Source: an uncultured Actinomycetes bacterium (GTDB lineage: Bacteria; Actinomycetota; Actinomycetes; Nanopelagicales; Nanopelagicaceae). Taken from it: DNA of 6,422 nt. The translations under genes and the position numbers were made by a program. This document shows positions 1 through 6,130 of the stretch, in pieces. The notes below the pieces were generated by a model. It was given only the letters and a program-made list of their open reading frames with translations. It searched no databases and had not been told where the DNA came from. Position 1 is the first letter of the stretch; each line of letters begins with the position of its first letter. The stretch spans positions 1 to 6,422 of the forward strand of contig CAITID010000199.1 of NCBI GenBank assembly GCA_903892335.1, in the 5' to 3' direction.

Positions 1-440
1 GAAGCTTTAATTTGATAGATCTGATTAGAGATCGAATTAAGGCAGGCATGCCAACGTATGGCTCATGTGCTGGGATGATTTTGCTTGCCGAACGAGTCGA
101 GGATGCGATCACAGGCCAAGAAACTTTTGGTGGAATTGATATGACGGTGCGCCGAAATGCTTTTGGGCGACAAATTGATTCATTTGAAACAGATTTGAAA
201 TTTAAGGGAATTACCGACCCAGCTATACGCGCAATCTTTATTCGCGCACCATGGGTTGAATCAATCGGTAAAGAGGTTGAGGTATTGGCGCAGATTACAG
301 ATGAAGCTGGCAAAACTCATCCTGTGGCGGTCCGTCAAGGACGCTTACTTGCAACCTCATTTCACCCAGAGTTAACTGGGGATAGTCGAATTCATAAGTA
401 TTTTGTTGAGCAAATTTGCTCCGAGTTAGTGAGAGGTTAA
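1..440 (+). CDS. pdxT: Pyridoxal 5'-phosphate synthase glutaminase subunit PdxT, 5'-truncated by window edge
   Basis: PdxT is the class I-type glutaminase that hydrolyses glutamine to glutamate and passes ammonia to PdxS, which builds pyridoxal 5'-phosphate in the cytosol. The nucleophile motif GSCAGM is visible (Cys codon 66-68), as is the SFHPEL motif that supplies the other two triad residues (His codon 363-365, Glu codon 369-371). The family motifs NAFGRQIDSFE and FIRAP lie between them. The reading frame is open to the left edge (first whole codon 3-5), and alignment from memory to full PdxT proteins of about 190-200 residues suggests roughly the first 50 residues are missing, including the GGEST region. 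The TTG at 12-14 is therefore an internal codon and not a start. The stop TAA is at 438-440, and yebC begins 3 nt later. pdxS is usually upstream but is out of view. The family call is very secure. Confidence 0.96.
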   Translation, partial: SFNLIDLIRDRIKAGMPTYGSCAGMILLAERVEDAITGQETFGGIDMTVRRNAFGRQIDSFETDLKFKGITDPAIRAIFIRAPWVESIGKEVEVLAQITDEAGKTHPVAVRQGRLLATSFHPELTGDSRIHKYFVEQICSELVRG

Positions 441-443
441 TTC

Positions 444-1199
444 ATGTCAGGTCATTCCAAATGGGCAACCACTAAACATAAAAAAGCAATTATTGACTCC
501 AGGCGTGCTAAGAATTTTGCAAAATTAATTAAGGCTATCGAAGTATCAGCTCGTGCTGGTGGCGCAGATCTATCTGGTAATCCAACATTATTTGATGCAA
601 TTGCTAAAGCGAAGAAAAGTTCTGTTCCGGCAGACAATATTGATCGAGCCGTTAAACGAGGTGCCGGGCTTGAAACTGGTGGTAAAGAATGGGAAACCAT
701 TATGTATGAAGGCTATGGCGCTGGTGGAGTTGCTCTTTTGATTGAATGCTTATCTGATAATCGAAATCGAGCCGCTTCAGATGTTCGTGTTGCCGTTACT
801 AGAAATGGTGGAAATATGGCAGATCCTGGCTCTGTTACTTACTTATTTAATCGCAAGGGTGTTGTTATCGTAAATAAAAATTCTGACAAAGTAACTGAGG
901 ATTCTTTACTCGAGGTTGTTCTAGATGCCGGAGCAGAAGAAGTAAATGATCTAGGTGAAGCTTTTGAAATTGTTTCAGAGCCAGCCGATTTGGTATCGGT
1001 AAGAAACTCCTTGCAAAAAGCGGCAATTGATTATGACTCTGCTGAAACATCATTTCTGCCAACGATGTCTATCCCGCTTGATGCGGAGAGTGCAAAGAAG
1101 GTATTTGATTTAATCGAAGCAATAGAAGAGCTAGATGATGTTCAAAATGTTTATGGCAACTTTGACGTTTCTGATGAAATAATGGCGAGCCTTAATTAA
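444..1199 (+). CDS. yebC: YebC/PmpR (TACO1) family protein
   Basis: This is a 251-residue member of the YebC/PmpR/TACO1 family, close to the usual 240-250 residues. The N-terminal family signature MSGHSKWATTKHKK is followed by a basic helical domain (about residues 1-75, with the VPADNIDRAVKRG motif). Then come the central motif YEGYGAGGVALLIECLSDN (about 89-107), NRNRAASDVR, the GGNMADPGSV stretch, and an acidic C-terminal half ending in the ELDDVQNVYGNFD region. Members have been described as transcriptional regulators. Newer work on bacterial and mitochondrial homologues points to a role in translation, including ribosome stalling, so the exact role here is not settled by sequence. The ATG at 444 is preceded by GAGAGG at 431-436, a good ribosome binding site inside the end of pdxT, which suggests co-transcription and coupling. 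Placement directly before ruvC is conserved in many bacteria. Confidence 0.96.
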   Translation: MSGHSKWATTKHKKAIIDSRRAKNFAKLIKAIEVSARAGGADLSGNPTLFDAIAKAKKSSVPADNIDRAVKRGAGLETGGKEWETIMYEGYGAGGVALLIECLSDNRNRAASDVRVAVTRNGGNMADPGSVTYLFNRKGVVIVNKNSDKVTEDSLLEVVLDAGAEEVNDLGEAFEIVSEPADLVSVRNSLQKAAIDYDSAETSFLPTMSIPLDAESAKKVFDLIEAIEELDDVQNVYGNFDVSDEIMASLN

Positions 1200-1212
1200 T
1201 TAGCAATTAGCA
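1199..1212 (+). repeat. Perfect tandem 7-bp repeat (ATTAGCA twice) in the yebC-ruvC spacer
   Basis: ATTAGCA occurs at 1199-1205 and again at 1206-1212 with no gap, beginning on the last base of the yebC stop codon. It is next to the palindrome TTAATTAA (1192-1199). Two copies of a 7-mer in AT-rich DNA may be no more than a local slippage duplication. No function can be assigned. Confidence 0.5.
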
Positions 1213-1215
1213 GTA

Positions 1216-1221
1216 GATAGG
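1216..1221 (+). promoter_or_regulatory. Probable ruvC ribosome binding site (GATAGG)
   Basis: GATAGG lies 8 nt before the GTG at 1230 and is the only purine-rich Shine-Dalgarno candidate in the 30-nt spacer, so it supports the GTG start. The overlapping hexamer TAGGCT (1218-1223) also fits an actinobacterial TANNNT -10 box, placed exactly for a transcript beginning on the GTG. The site could therefore be read either way. I favour the ribosome-binding reading because yebC and ruvC are so close. Confidence 0.45.
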
Positions 1222-1229
1222 CTCAGCAG

Positions 1230-1754
1230 GTGCGTGTACTTGGGATTGATCCAGGATTAACCAGATGTGGAGTCGGAGTTGTTGACTCCCTTGGGCCACA
1301 GCAATTGAAATTAATTGATGTTGGAGTAATTAAGACAGACCCAGATGCAGATTTAGATCAACGACTGCTTCAATTAGAAATTGAACTTTCAAAGTGGATA
1401 AATAAATTTAAACCAGATGTGATTGCGGTGGAGCGAGTTTTCTCGCAATTAAATGTCCGTACTGCGATGGCAACAGGACAGGCTGCTGGTGTGGCACTTT
1501 TGTTGGCAGCAAAATCAAAAACCAAGGTTGTAATGCACACACCCAGTGAAGTGAAGGCTGCAGTGACAGGGTCGGGCAGAGCCGATAAAAAGCAGGTGGC
1601 CGAAATGGTAAAGCGCTTGCTTAAATTAAAGGAAATACCAAAACCTGTGGACAGTACCGATGCACTGGCACTTGCCATCTGCCATCATTGGCGTGGAGTC
1701 GGAAATGACCGATTAGCGGCCGCAAAGTTAAAGAGGACTAATAAAGGCAAATGA
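1230..1754 (+). CDS. ruvC: Holliday junction resolvase RuvC (crossover junction endodeoxyribonuclease)
   Basis: RuvC is the dimeric, metal-dependent RNase H-fold endonuclease that cuts Holliday junctions symmetrically after RuvAB branch migration. The 174-residue product has the usual family length. All four acidic catalytic residues can be placed: D7 in the N-terminal LGIDPGLTRCG motif, E68 in the AVERVF motif, and D141 and D144 in the VDSTDALALAICH motif. The conserved stretch from about residue 72 (SQLNVRTAMATGQAAG) and the TPSEVKAAVTGSGRADKKQV segment (about 104-123) are typical. The start is GTG with GATAGG 8 nt upstream; starting there gives the canonical MRVLGIDPG N-terminus, so no other start is needed. 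Its TGA overlaps the ruvA ATG in an ATGA arrangement, which implies translational coupling. The C-terminus is basic (KLKRTNKGK). Confidence 0.97.
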   Translation: MRVLGIDPGLTRCGVGVVDSLGPQQLKLIDVGVIKTDPDADLDQRLLQLEIELSKWINKFKPDVIAVERVFSQLNVRTAMATGQAAGVALLLAAKSKTKVVMHTPSEVKAAVTGSGRADKKQVAEMVKRLLKLKEIPKPVDSTDALALAICHHWRGVGNDRLAAAKLKRTNKGK

Positions 1755-2356
1755 TTAGCTCACTTTCTGGCAAAGTAGCCAGTACTTCTCTGAATAACAA
1801 CGTGAATACTGTTGTGCTTGAAATCGGTGGAATTGGTATTTCAATTAATGTACCCAATCGCGTAATTGAATCAATCAAAATTGGTGATCAGATCCAATTA
1901 CAAACTTATTTGGTCGTAAGAGAGGATGCCCTAACGCTTTATGGGTTTACCGAAATGGCCGATAGAAGTTTATTTGAACTACTTTTAACGGTTACCGGGG
2001 TAGGACCTAAGGTTGCACAATCCATTTTAGGAATAAACCCAGCATCAGTAGTTGCTACGGCTATAAAGAATAATGACTTAAAAGTATTAGAGGCGATCCC
2101 TGGCTTAGGTAAAAAAGGTGCCCAACGATTAGTTCTAGAACTCAAAGACAAATTGGCCAGTTACTCAAATGCGCCTGCATCGGCTAATTTATCGATTAAG
2201 GATCAGGTTGAATCAGCGCTGCAAGGCTTGGGCTACACAGTAAAAGAGAGTGCGTTAATGGTGGATCTGGCACTAGATAAAAATGCAGATAAGGAAATTG
2301 ATTTGGCACAAGCGATCAAGCTCGCTTTAAGCACGAAGAATTCTGGAAAGAATTAA
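1751..2356 (+). CDS. ruvA: Holliday junction branch migration protein RuvA
   Basis: RuvA binds four-way junctions as a tetramer or octamer and loads the RuvB motor. The 201-residue product shows the three expected domains. Residues 1-65 form an OB fold beginning MISSLSGKV and carrying the acidic-pin motif REDA (E58, D59) before LYGF. Two helix-hairpin-helix DNA-binding motifs follow, VTGVGPKVAQSIL (about 81-93) and IPGLGKKGAQRLVLELKDKL (about 116-135). After a short alanine/serine-rich linker (about 136-148), a C-terminal three-helix domain (about 150-195, with ALQGLGYTVKES) contacts RuvB. The ATG overlaps the ruvC stop by 4 nt. Possible ribosome binding sequences are AAAGG at 1743-1747 (close) and AAGAGGA at 1731-1737 (far), both inside ruvC, so re-initiation after ruvC is likely. 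Confidence 0.97.
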   Translation: MISSLSGKVASTSLNNNVNTVVLEIGGIGISINVPNRVIESIKIGDQIQLQTYLVVREDALTLYGFTEMADRSLFELLLTVTGVGPKVAQSILGINPASVVATAIKNNDLKVLEAIPGLGKKGAQRLVLELKDKLASYSNAPASANLSIKDQVESALQGLGYTVKESALMVDLALDKNADKEIDLAQAIKLALSTKNSGKN

Positions 2357-2370
2357 GGTTTGGAGCTTTA

Positions 2371-3429
2371 ATGAGTGATCGAATAGTTTCACAAACCTCT
2401 GATGAAAATGAGCGCGCTCAAGAGTTAGCTCTTCGCCCTAAAAAGTTGCAAGAATTTGTCGGACAACACCGGGTGCGCAAGCAACTTTCACTTTTACTAG
2501 ATGCTGCAATTGCCAGAGGCGCACCAGCTGACCATATTTTGCTTTCTGGACCACCTGGTCTTGGTAAAACTACGTTAGCAATGATTATCGCCGAAGAAAT
2601 GAATGCACCGATTCGAATTACTTCAGGACCTGCTATTACCCACGCTGGTGATTTGGCTTCAATTCTCTCCTCATTGGTTGAGGGAGAGGTTCTATTCTTA
2701 GATGAAATTCATCGCATGTCGCGCCCAGCTGAGGAATTACTTTATCTAGCTATGGAGGATTTTAGAGTTGATGTAATTGTTGGTAAGGGTGCGGGTGCAA
2801 CATCAATACCGCTAGAGCTGCCGCATTTTACTTTGATTGGAGCAACTACACGTGCGGGATTATTGCCCAGCCCATTGCGAGATCGTTTTGGCTTCACTGC
2901 TCAGTTAGATTTTTATGAGAATGAAGAATTGGATTTAATTGTCCAGCGCAGCTCTAATTTATTGGATATCAAAATTAATAGTGAAGCGGCTCTTGAAATT
3001 GCCTCCAGATCTCGTGGTACACCGCGAGTTGCAAATCGCCTGCTGCGCAGAGTTAGGGATTTTGCTGAAGTAAATAAGGCGAAAAATGTGGATCTAAATC
3101 ATGCACAGGCAGCGCTAGCTATTTATGAAGTGGATGAAATTGGCATGGATAGATTGGATAAATCCGTTCTAACTGCATTGATAAAGAATTTCAATGGCGG
3201 CCCAGTTGGCGTTTCCACTCTCGCAATGGCGGTGGGTGAGGAGATTGAAACAATTGAATCACTTGCGGAGCCATTTTTAGTACGGATGGGATTTTTGGCC
3301 AGAACACCAAGAGGGCGAGTAGCCACAGCAGCAGGTTGGATGCATTTAGGAATTAAGCCACCACTTGCAATTTCAAACATCGATGATCCAAACCTTTTCG
3401 ACATCGATCCAGATGAGATTTACGGTTGA
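2371..3429 (+). CDS. ruvB: Holliday junction branch migration ATPase RuvB
   Basis: RuvB is the hexameric AAA+ motor that pulls DNA through the RuvA-bound junction. The 352-residue product has the usual length and all core motifs: Walker A GPPGLGKTT (60-68), Walker B with DEIH (111-114), sensor 1 in LIGATTR (155-161), the arginine-finger motif SPLRDRFG (R170), and sensor 2 in SRGTPRVANRLLRRVRDF (R220 in GTPR). The C-terminal winged helix (about 260-335) includes NFNGGPVGVSTLA, EPFLVRMGFLARTPRGR and an ending like that of other RuvB proteins. The N-terminal motif LRPKKLQEFVGQ is also typical. The ATG at 2371 has GGAG at 2362-2365 with 5-nt spacing. The gap from ruvA is only 14 nt, so ruvC, ruvA and ruvB form one transcript. 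An 88-nt spacer follows, the longest in the window. Confidence 0.98.
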   Translation: MSDRIVSQTSDENERAQELALRPKKLQEFVGQHRVRKQLSLLLDAAIARGAPADHILLSGPPGLGKTTLAMIIAEEMNAPIRITSGPAITHAGDLASILSSLVEGEVLFLDEIHRMSRPAEELLYLAMEDFRVDVIVGKGAGATSIPLELPHFTLIGATTRAGLLPSPLRDRFGFTAQLDFYENEELDLIVQRSSNLLDIKINSEAALEIASRSRGTPRVANRLLRRVRDFAEVNKAKNVDLNHAQAALAIYEVDEIGMDRLDKSVLTALIKNFNGGPVGVSTLAMAVGEEIETIESLAEPFLVRMGFLARTPRGRVATAAGWMHLGIKPPLAISNIDDPNLFDIDPDEIYG

Positions 3430-3436
3430 TAAATTA

Positions 3437-3477
3437 TTCAGGCTAAATCTTGGGGAATAAAGCGCCTGAACTGCGCT
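3437..3477 (+). other. Two mutually exclusive hairpins in the ruvB-secD spacer
   Basis: TTCAGGC (3437-3443) is a perfect reverse complement of GCCTGAA (3464-3470), giving a 7-bp stem with a 20-nt loop. A second stem, AGCGC (3461-3465) with GCGCT (3473-3477) and a 7-nt loop, uses some of the same bases, so the two cannot form together. No run of T follows either stem, so this is not a standard intrinsic terminator. It may shape the 3' end of the ruvB message or do nothing. The pairing is seen directly; any function is inference. Confidence 0.4.
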
Positions 3478-3480
3478 GAT

Positions 3481-3509
3481 TTCGCCAAATATCCACTGGC
3501 CTCTAGAAT
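3481..3509 (+). promoter_or_regulatory. Candidate secD promoter giving a leaderless or near-leaderless mRNA
   Basis: TAGAAT at 3504-3509 matches the -10 consensus TATAAT in five of six bases and fits the actinobacterial TANNNT pattern. It ends 8 nt before the secD ATG, so transcription would be expected to start at about 3516-3518, with the A of the ATG as the likely purine. A weak -35 (TTCGCC, 3481-3486; three of six bases) sits 17 nt upstream. No Shine-Dalgarno sequence exists before secD, which agrees with leaderless translation, a common mode in actinobacteria. Confidence 0.55.
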
Positions 3510-3517
3510 TACCCACC

Positions 3518-5038
3518 ATGTCTGCAAATAAATCAGCACAAACCCAATCACGAGCTCTTCGCACGATCTCGATAGTTTTACTGTCAATTGTGGCTTTTAC
3601 AGGCGTTGCAGTAATTACAGGTGCAACATCCTTTAAGTTAGGTTTGGATTTGCAAGGTGGAACAAGTGTGACTTTGCAGCCACGAATTGGTGCTGGTGAA
3701 ACTGGCAAGATTACAAGTGAATCAATTGATCAAGCCGTAGAAATTATTAGACAGCGCGTTAACTCACTCGGTGTTGCTGAGTCTGAAGTTTCAGCTCAAG
3801 GAACTGGCGTTAATCGCCAAATTGTTATTTCGGTACCGGGAGAGACTGGTCGCAGAATTGTTGACCTAGTTGGTCAAACCGCCGAGCTTAGATTTAGACC
3901 TGTTTTAGTTGAAGGAAGCGCCGCACCAACTTTAACTACAGATACGGCTACTGCAGTCAGTGGTGTTCCAGTTGAAGTTTCAAATGCGTACTCGACATTG
4001 GATTGCACTCTTGCTGAAAACCGACAAGGTGGCGGCGGAGATAGCCCAGATGCAGTATTAGTTGGCTGTGACCGTGCAGGAATTAACAAATATATTCTTG
4101 GGCCAGCAGAGGTTTTAGGTCGACAAGTTACGAGCGCATCATCCCAGATTGATCCAACCACAGGATCAGGTTGGTATGTAACACTTGAATTTAACGGTGA
4201 AGGAACTACAAAGTTTGGTGCAATGACAACAAGATTGACAAACCTACCGGCACCTCAAAATCAAGCCGCTATTGTTCTTGATGGCTTGGTTTATTCTGCG
4301 CCACGTATCAATGAAGCAATTAATACTGGAACTGCTCAAATTACTGGAAATTTCACGCAAGAAGATGCTGCTGATTTATCAAATGTTTTAAAGTACGGAG
4401 CACTACCGCTGGCATTTGATCGTGGTGAGGTGCAGCAAATTTCTCCTACTTTAGGTGCTGATCAATTAAGAGGCGGTTTGATCGCAGGAATATTGGGCCT
4501 CTTGCTAGTAATCATTTACTCACTTCTTTATTACAAGGGATTAGGTTTAGCTTCGGTAAGTTCTTTACTGGTAGCAGCTGCCATTGCAATGCTCTCTTTC
4601 CTGTTACTTGGAGAGTGGATCGCATTTACATTAACCCTGGCTGGAATTGCCGGAGCAATTGTTTCAATTGGAATCACGGCAGATTCATTTATCGTTTATT
4701 TTGAACGTATTCGCGATGAAGTGCGTGAGGGTAGACCACTTAAATCAGCGGTTGAAACTGGTTGGGCACGAGCACGCAGAACAGTTGTTGTTGCAGATAT
4801 GGTTTCGTTGATTGCGGCCGTATTGCTTTACTTCTTTGCTGTTGGCGGTGTTCGCGGCTTTGCATTCACATTGGGACTAATGACATTCATCGACTTAATA
4901 GTTATTTTCTTCTTCACAAAGCCATTGATTACGGTTATGGCTAGATTGAATTACTTTAACAATGGCGGTAAATACTCTGGATTCTCAGATAATAGCTTGG
5001 GTGTAATCAGGAAATCAGAAGCGGGAGCGTCGAACTAA
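3518..5038 (+). CDS. secD: Protein translocase subunit SecD
   Basis: SecD is an RND-type membrane protein that, with SecF, uses the proton gradient to pull exported proteins from the SecYEG channel on the outer face. The 506-residue product has a first membrane helix at about 15-36, followed by the motif LGLDLQGGTSVTL (41-53). A large extracytoplasmic region (about 55-315) contains QAVEIIRQRVNSLGVAE, a Gly-rich loop at 171-174 flanked by cysteines C163 and C184, and DGLVYSAPRINEAI. Five C-terminal helices follow (about 317-338, 342-364, 366-390, 426-444, 447-472). Helix 4 carries TADSF with D389, which corresponds to the proton-pathway Asp; most bacteria have VDAN here, and TADSF is the form I know from actinobacteria. 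ATG 3518 is the only ATG, GTG or TTG between the upstream in-frame stop and the first helix. No ribosome binding site precedes it. The stop overlaps the secF start (TAATG). Confidence 0.97.
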   Translation: MSANKSAQTQSRALRTISIVLLSIVAFTGVAVITGATSFKLGLDLQGGTSVTLQPRIGAGETGKITSESIDQAVEIIRQRVNSLGVAESEVSAQGTGVNRQIVISVPGETGRRIVDLVGQTAELRFRPVLVEGSAAPTLTTDTATAVSGVPVEVSNAYSTLDCTLAENRQGGGGDSPDAVLVGCDRAGINKYILGPAEVLGRQVTSASSQIDPTTGSGWYVTLEFNGEGTTKFGAMTTRLTNLPAPQNQAAIVLDGLVYSAPRINEAINTGTAQITGNFTQEDAADLSNVLKYGALPLAFDRGEVQQISPTLGADQLRGGLIAGILGLLLVIIYSLLYYKGLGLASVSSLLVAAAIAMLSFLLLGEWIAFTLTLAGIAGAIVSIGITADSFIVYFERIRDEVREGRPLKSAVETGWARARRTVVVADMVSLIAAVLLYFFAVGGVRGFAFTLGLMTFIDLIVIFFFTKPLITVMARLNYFNNGGKYSGFSDNSLGVIRKSEAGASN

Positions 5039-6084
5039 TGGCAAAACTATCTGGCATCGGTGGACGGTTATATCGTGGTGAAACTTCTTATGATTTCATT
5101 GGTAAGCGTCGGCGCTGGTATGGATTTTCAATATTACTTCTTCTGGCATCAGCAATTACTTTATTTACCCAAGGTTTGCATTTAGGTATTGAATTCAAAG
5201 GTGGATCCTCATTCACAGTGACCTCTGCTAACGCGAGTATTCCGCTGGCAGAGTCAGCTCTGCGCGATGCTGGCGTTAATACACAAAACATCATCCAAAA
5301 AGTTGGAAATGACAAGGTTCGAATTCAAACTGAACCGCTTTCAAATGTTCAGCAAAATGCCGTACAGGATCAACTGGCAGCCAAGTTTAATGTGAGCATT
5401 GAATCTATTGACTCACAAATTATTGGTCCTTCCTGGGGTAAAGAGATCACCCGAAAAGCTCTTTATGGATTGTTTGGATTTTTAATTGTTGTAATGCTCT
5501 ACCTGGCAATGACTTTTGAGCCGAAGATGGCAATTAGCGCAATCATCGCAGTTGTTCACGACGTATTTATTACTGTTGGAATTTATGCGTTAGTTGGATT
5601 TGAAGTAACTCCAGCGACAGTTATTGGCTTCCTAACTATCCTAGGATATTCACTTTATGACACAGTTGTGGTGTTTGATAAAGTGCATGAGAACACTAAG
5701 AGCATTGTGGCTAGTGGTCGTAGCACCTACTCACAAGCTGCAAATTTAGCGGTTAATCAAACTTTAGTTAGATCCTTTAATACTTCACTTATCGCACTTC
5801 TTCCAGTTGGTTCTATCTTGTTTGTTGGAGCAGGCTTATTAGGTGCTGGAACTTTGAAGGATTTGTCCCTTGCCTTATTCATCGGTTTAGCAACGGGAAC
5901 GTACTCTTCAATTTTTATTGCGACTCCAATACTTGCAGTTCTTCGCGAACGCGAACCTGCTATGAGGGCATTAGCAAAAAGAGTAGGAACAAGAAGTGCG
6001 ACTGCGGGTAGCACGGAATCAACATCAAAGCAGTTAGTTGATCGAGGTCCAAGAAATCAACCCAAACGTAAAAATCGCAAGTAA
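5038..6084 (+). CDS. secF: Protein translocase subunit SecF
   Basis: SecF is the partner of SecD in the proton-driven complex that aids protein export through SecYEG. The 348-residue product has membrane helices at about 27-47, 141-160, 164-186, 192-212, 247-268 and 275-300. The first extracytoplasmic domain begins with HLGIEFKGGSSF (48-59) and ends near IGPSWGKEI (129-137). The core motif ILGYSLYDTVVVFDKVHEN (201-219) includes D208, and NQTLVRSFNTS (240-250) includes R245; these match the Asp and Arg positions known to matter in E. coli SecF. The last 45 or so residues form a Ser/Thr-rich, then strongly basic cytoplasmic tail (QPKRKNRK). The ATG overlaps the secD TAA by 1 nt and GGGAG (5023-5027) lies 10 nt upstream, so the pair is translationally coupled. 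apt, the usual next gene in actinobacteria, does not follow. Confidence 0.97.
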   Translation: MAKLSGIGGRLYRGETSYDFIGKRRRWYGFSILLLLASAITLFTQGLHLGIEFKGGSSFTVTSANASIPLAESALRDAGVNTQNIIQKVGNDKVRIQTEPLSNVQQNAVQDQLAAKFNVSIESIDSQIIGPSWGKEITRKALYGLFGFLIVVMLYLAMTFEPKMAISAIIAVVHDVFITVGIYALVGFEVTPATVIGFLTILGYSLYDTVVVFDKVHENTKSIVASGRSTYSQAANLAVNQTLVRSFNTSLIALLPVGSILFVGAGLLGAGTLKDLSLALFIGLATGTYSSIFIATPILAVLREREPAMRALAKRVGTRSATAGSTESTSKQLVDRGPRNQPKRKNRK

Positions 6085-6100
6085 ATTTAACAATTCGTAA

Positions 6101-6130
6101 GCAATGATCTAGATGAGCACAGCATCGTTG
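6101..6130 (+). promoter_or_regulatory. rel translation-start region with a two-codon ORF and small hairpin
   Basis: A minimal reading frame ATG ATC TAG (6104-6112) ends directly against the rel ATG (6113). CAATGAT (6102-6108) can pair in RNA with ATCGTTG (6124-6130) through 7 bp including one G-U pair, leaving the rel start codon in a 15-nt loop. No Shine-Dalgarno sequence is visible between secF and rel. The layout is seen directly; any role in rel expression is inference and could be chance. Confidence 0.3.

Noticed and set aside
12..440. TTG at 12-14 as the start of pdxT
   Set aside because: The frame is open to the left edge and the visible part lacks the conserved PdxT N-terminus; the TTG falls inside the family alignment, so the gene is cut by the window.
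452..700. Minus-strand 82-residue ORF inside yebC
   Set aside because: It lies wholly opposite the well-conserved yebC, has no recognisable motif, and is a shadow of the coding strand.
1192..1199. TTAATTAA palindrome as a regulator operator
   Set aside because: It consists of the last yebC codons and its stop; an 8-bp AT-only palindrome is expected by chance in this composition.
3437..3477. Rho-independent terminator after ruvB
   Set aside because: Stems are present but the loop of the longer one is 20 nt and there is no T-run downstream, so the terminator call is not supported.
3373..3708. Minus-strand 111-residue ORF covering the ruvB-secD spacer
   Set aside because: Both ends lie over secure genes (ruvB end, secD start), it shows no family motif, and no ribosome binding site is evident; best explained as chance.
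4762..4944. 60-residue plus-strand ORF inside secD
   Set aside because: It is in another frame of the conserved SecD membrane region and has no independent start signal.
6085..6112. Clear promoter for rel between secF and rel
   Set aside because: TAAATT (6082-6087) and AACAAT (6089-6094) each match the -10 consensus in only four of six bases in AT-rich DNA, with no good -35; not listed as a promoter.
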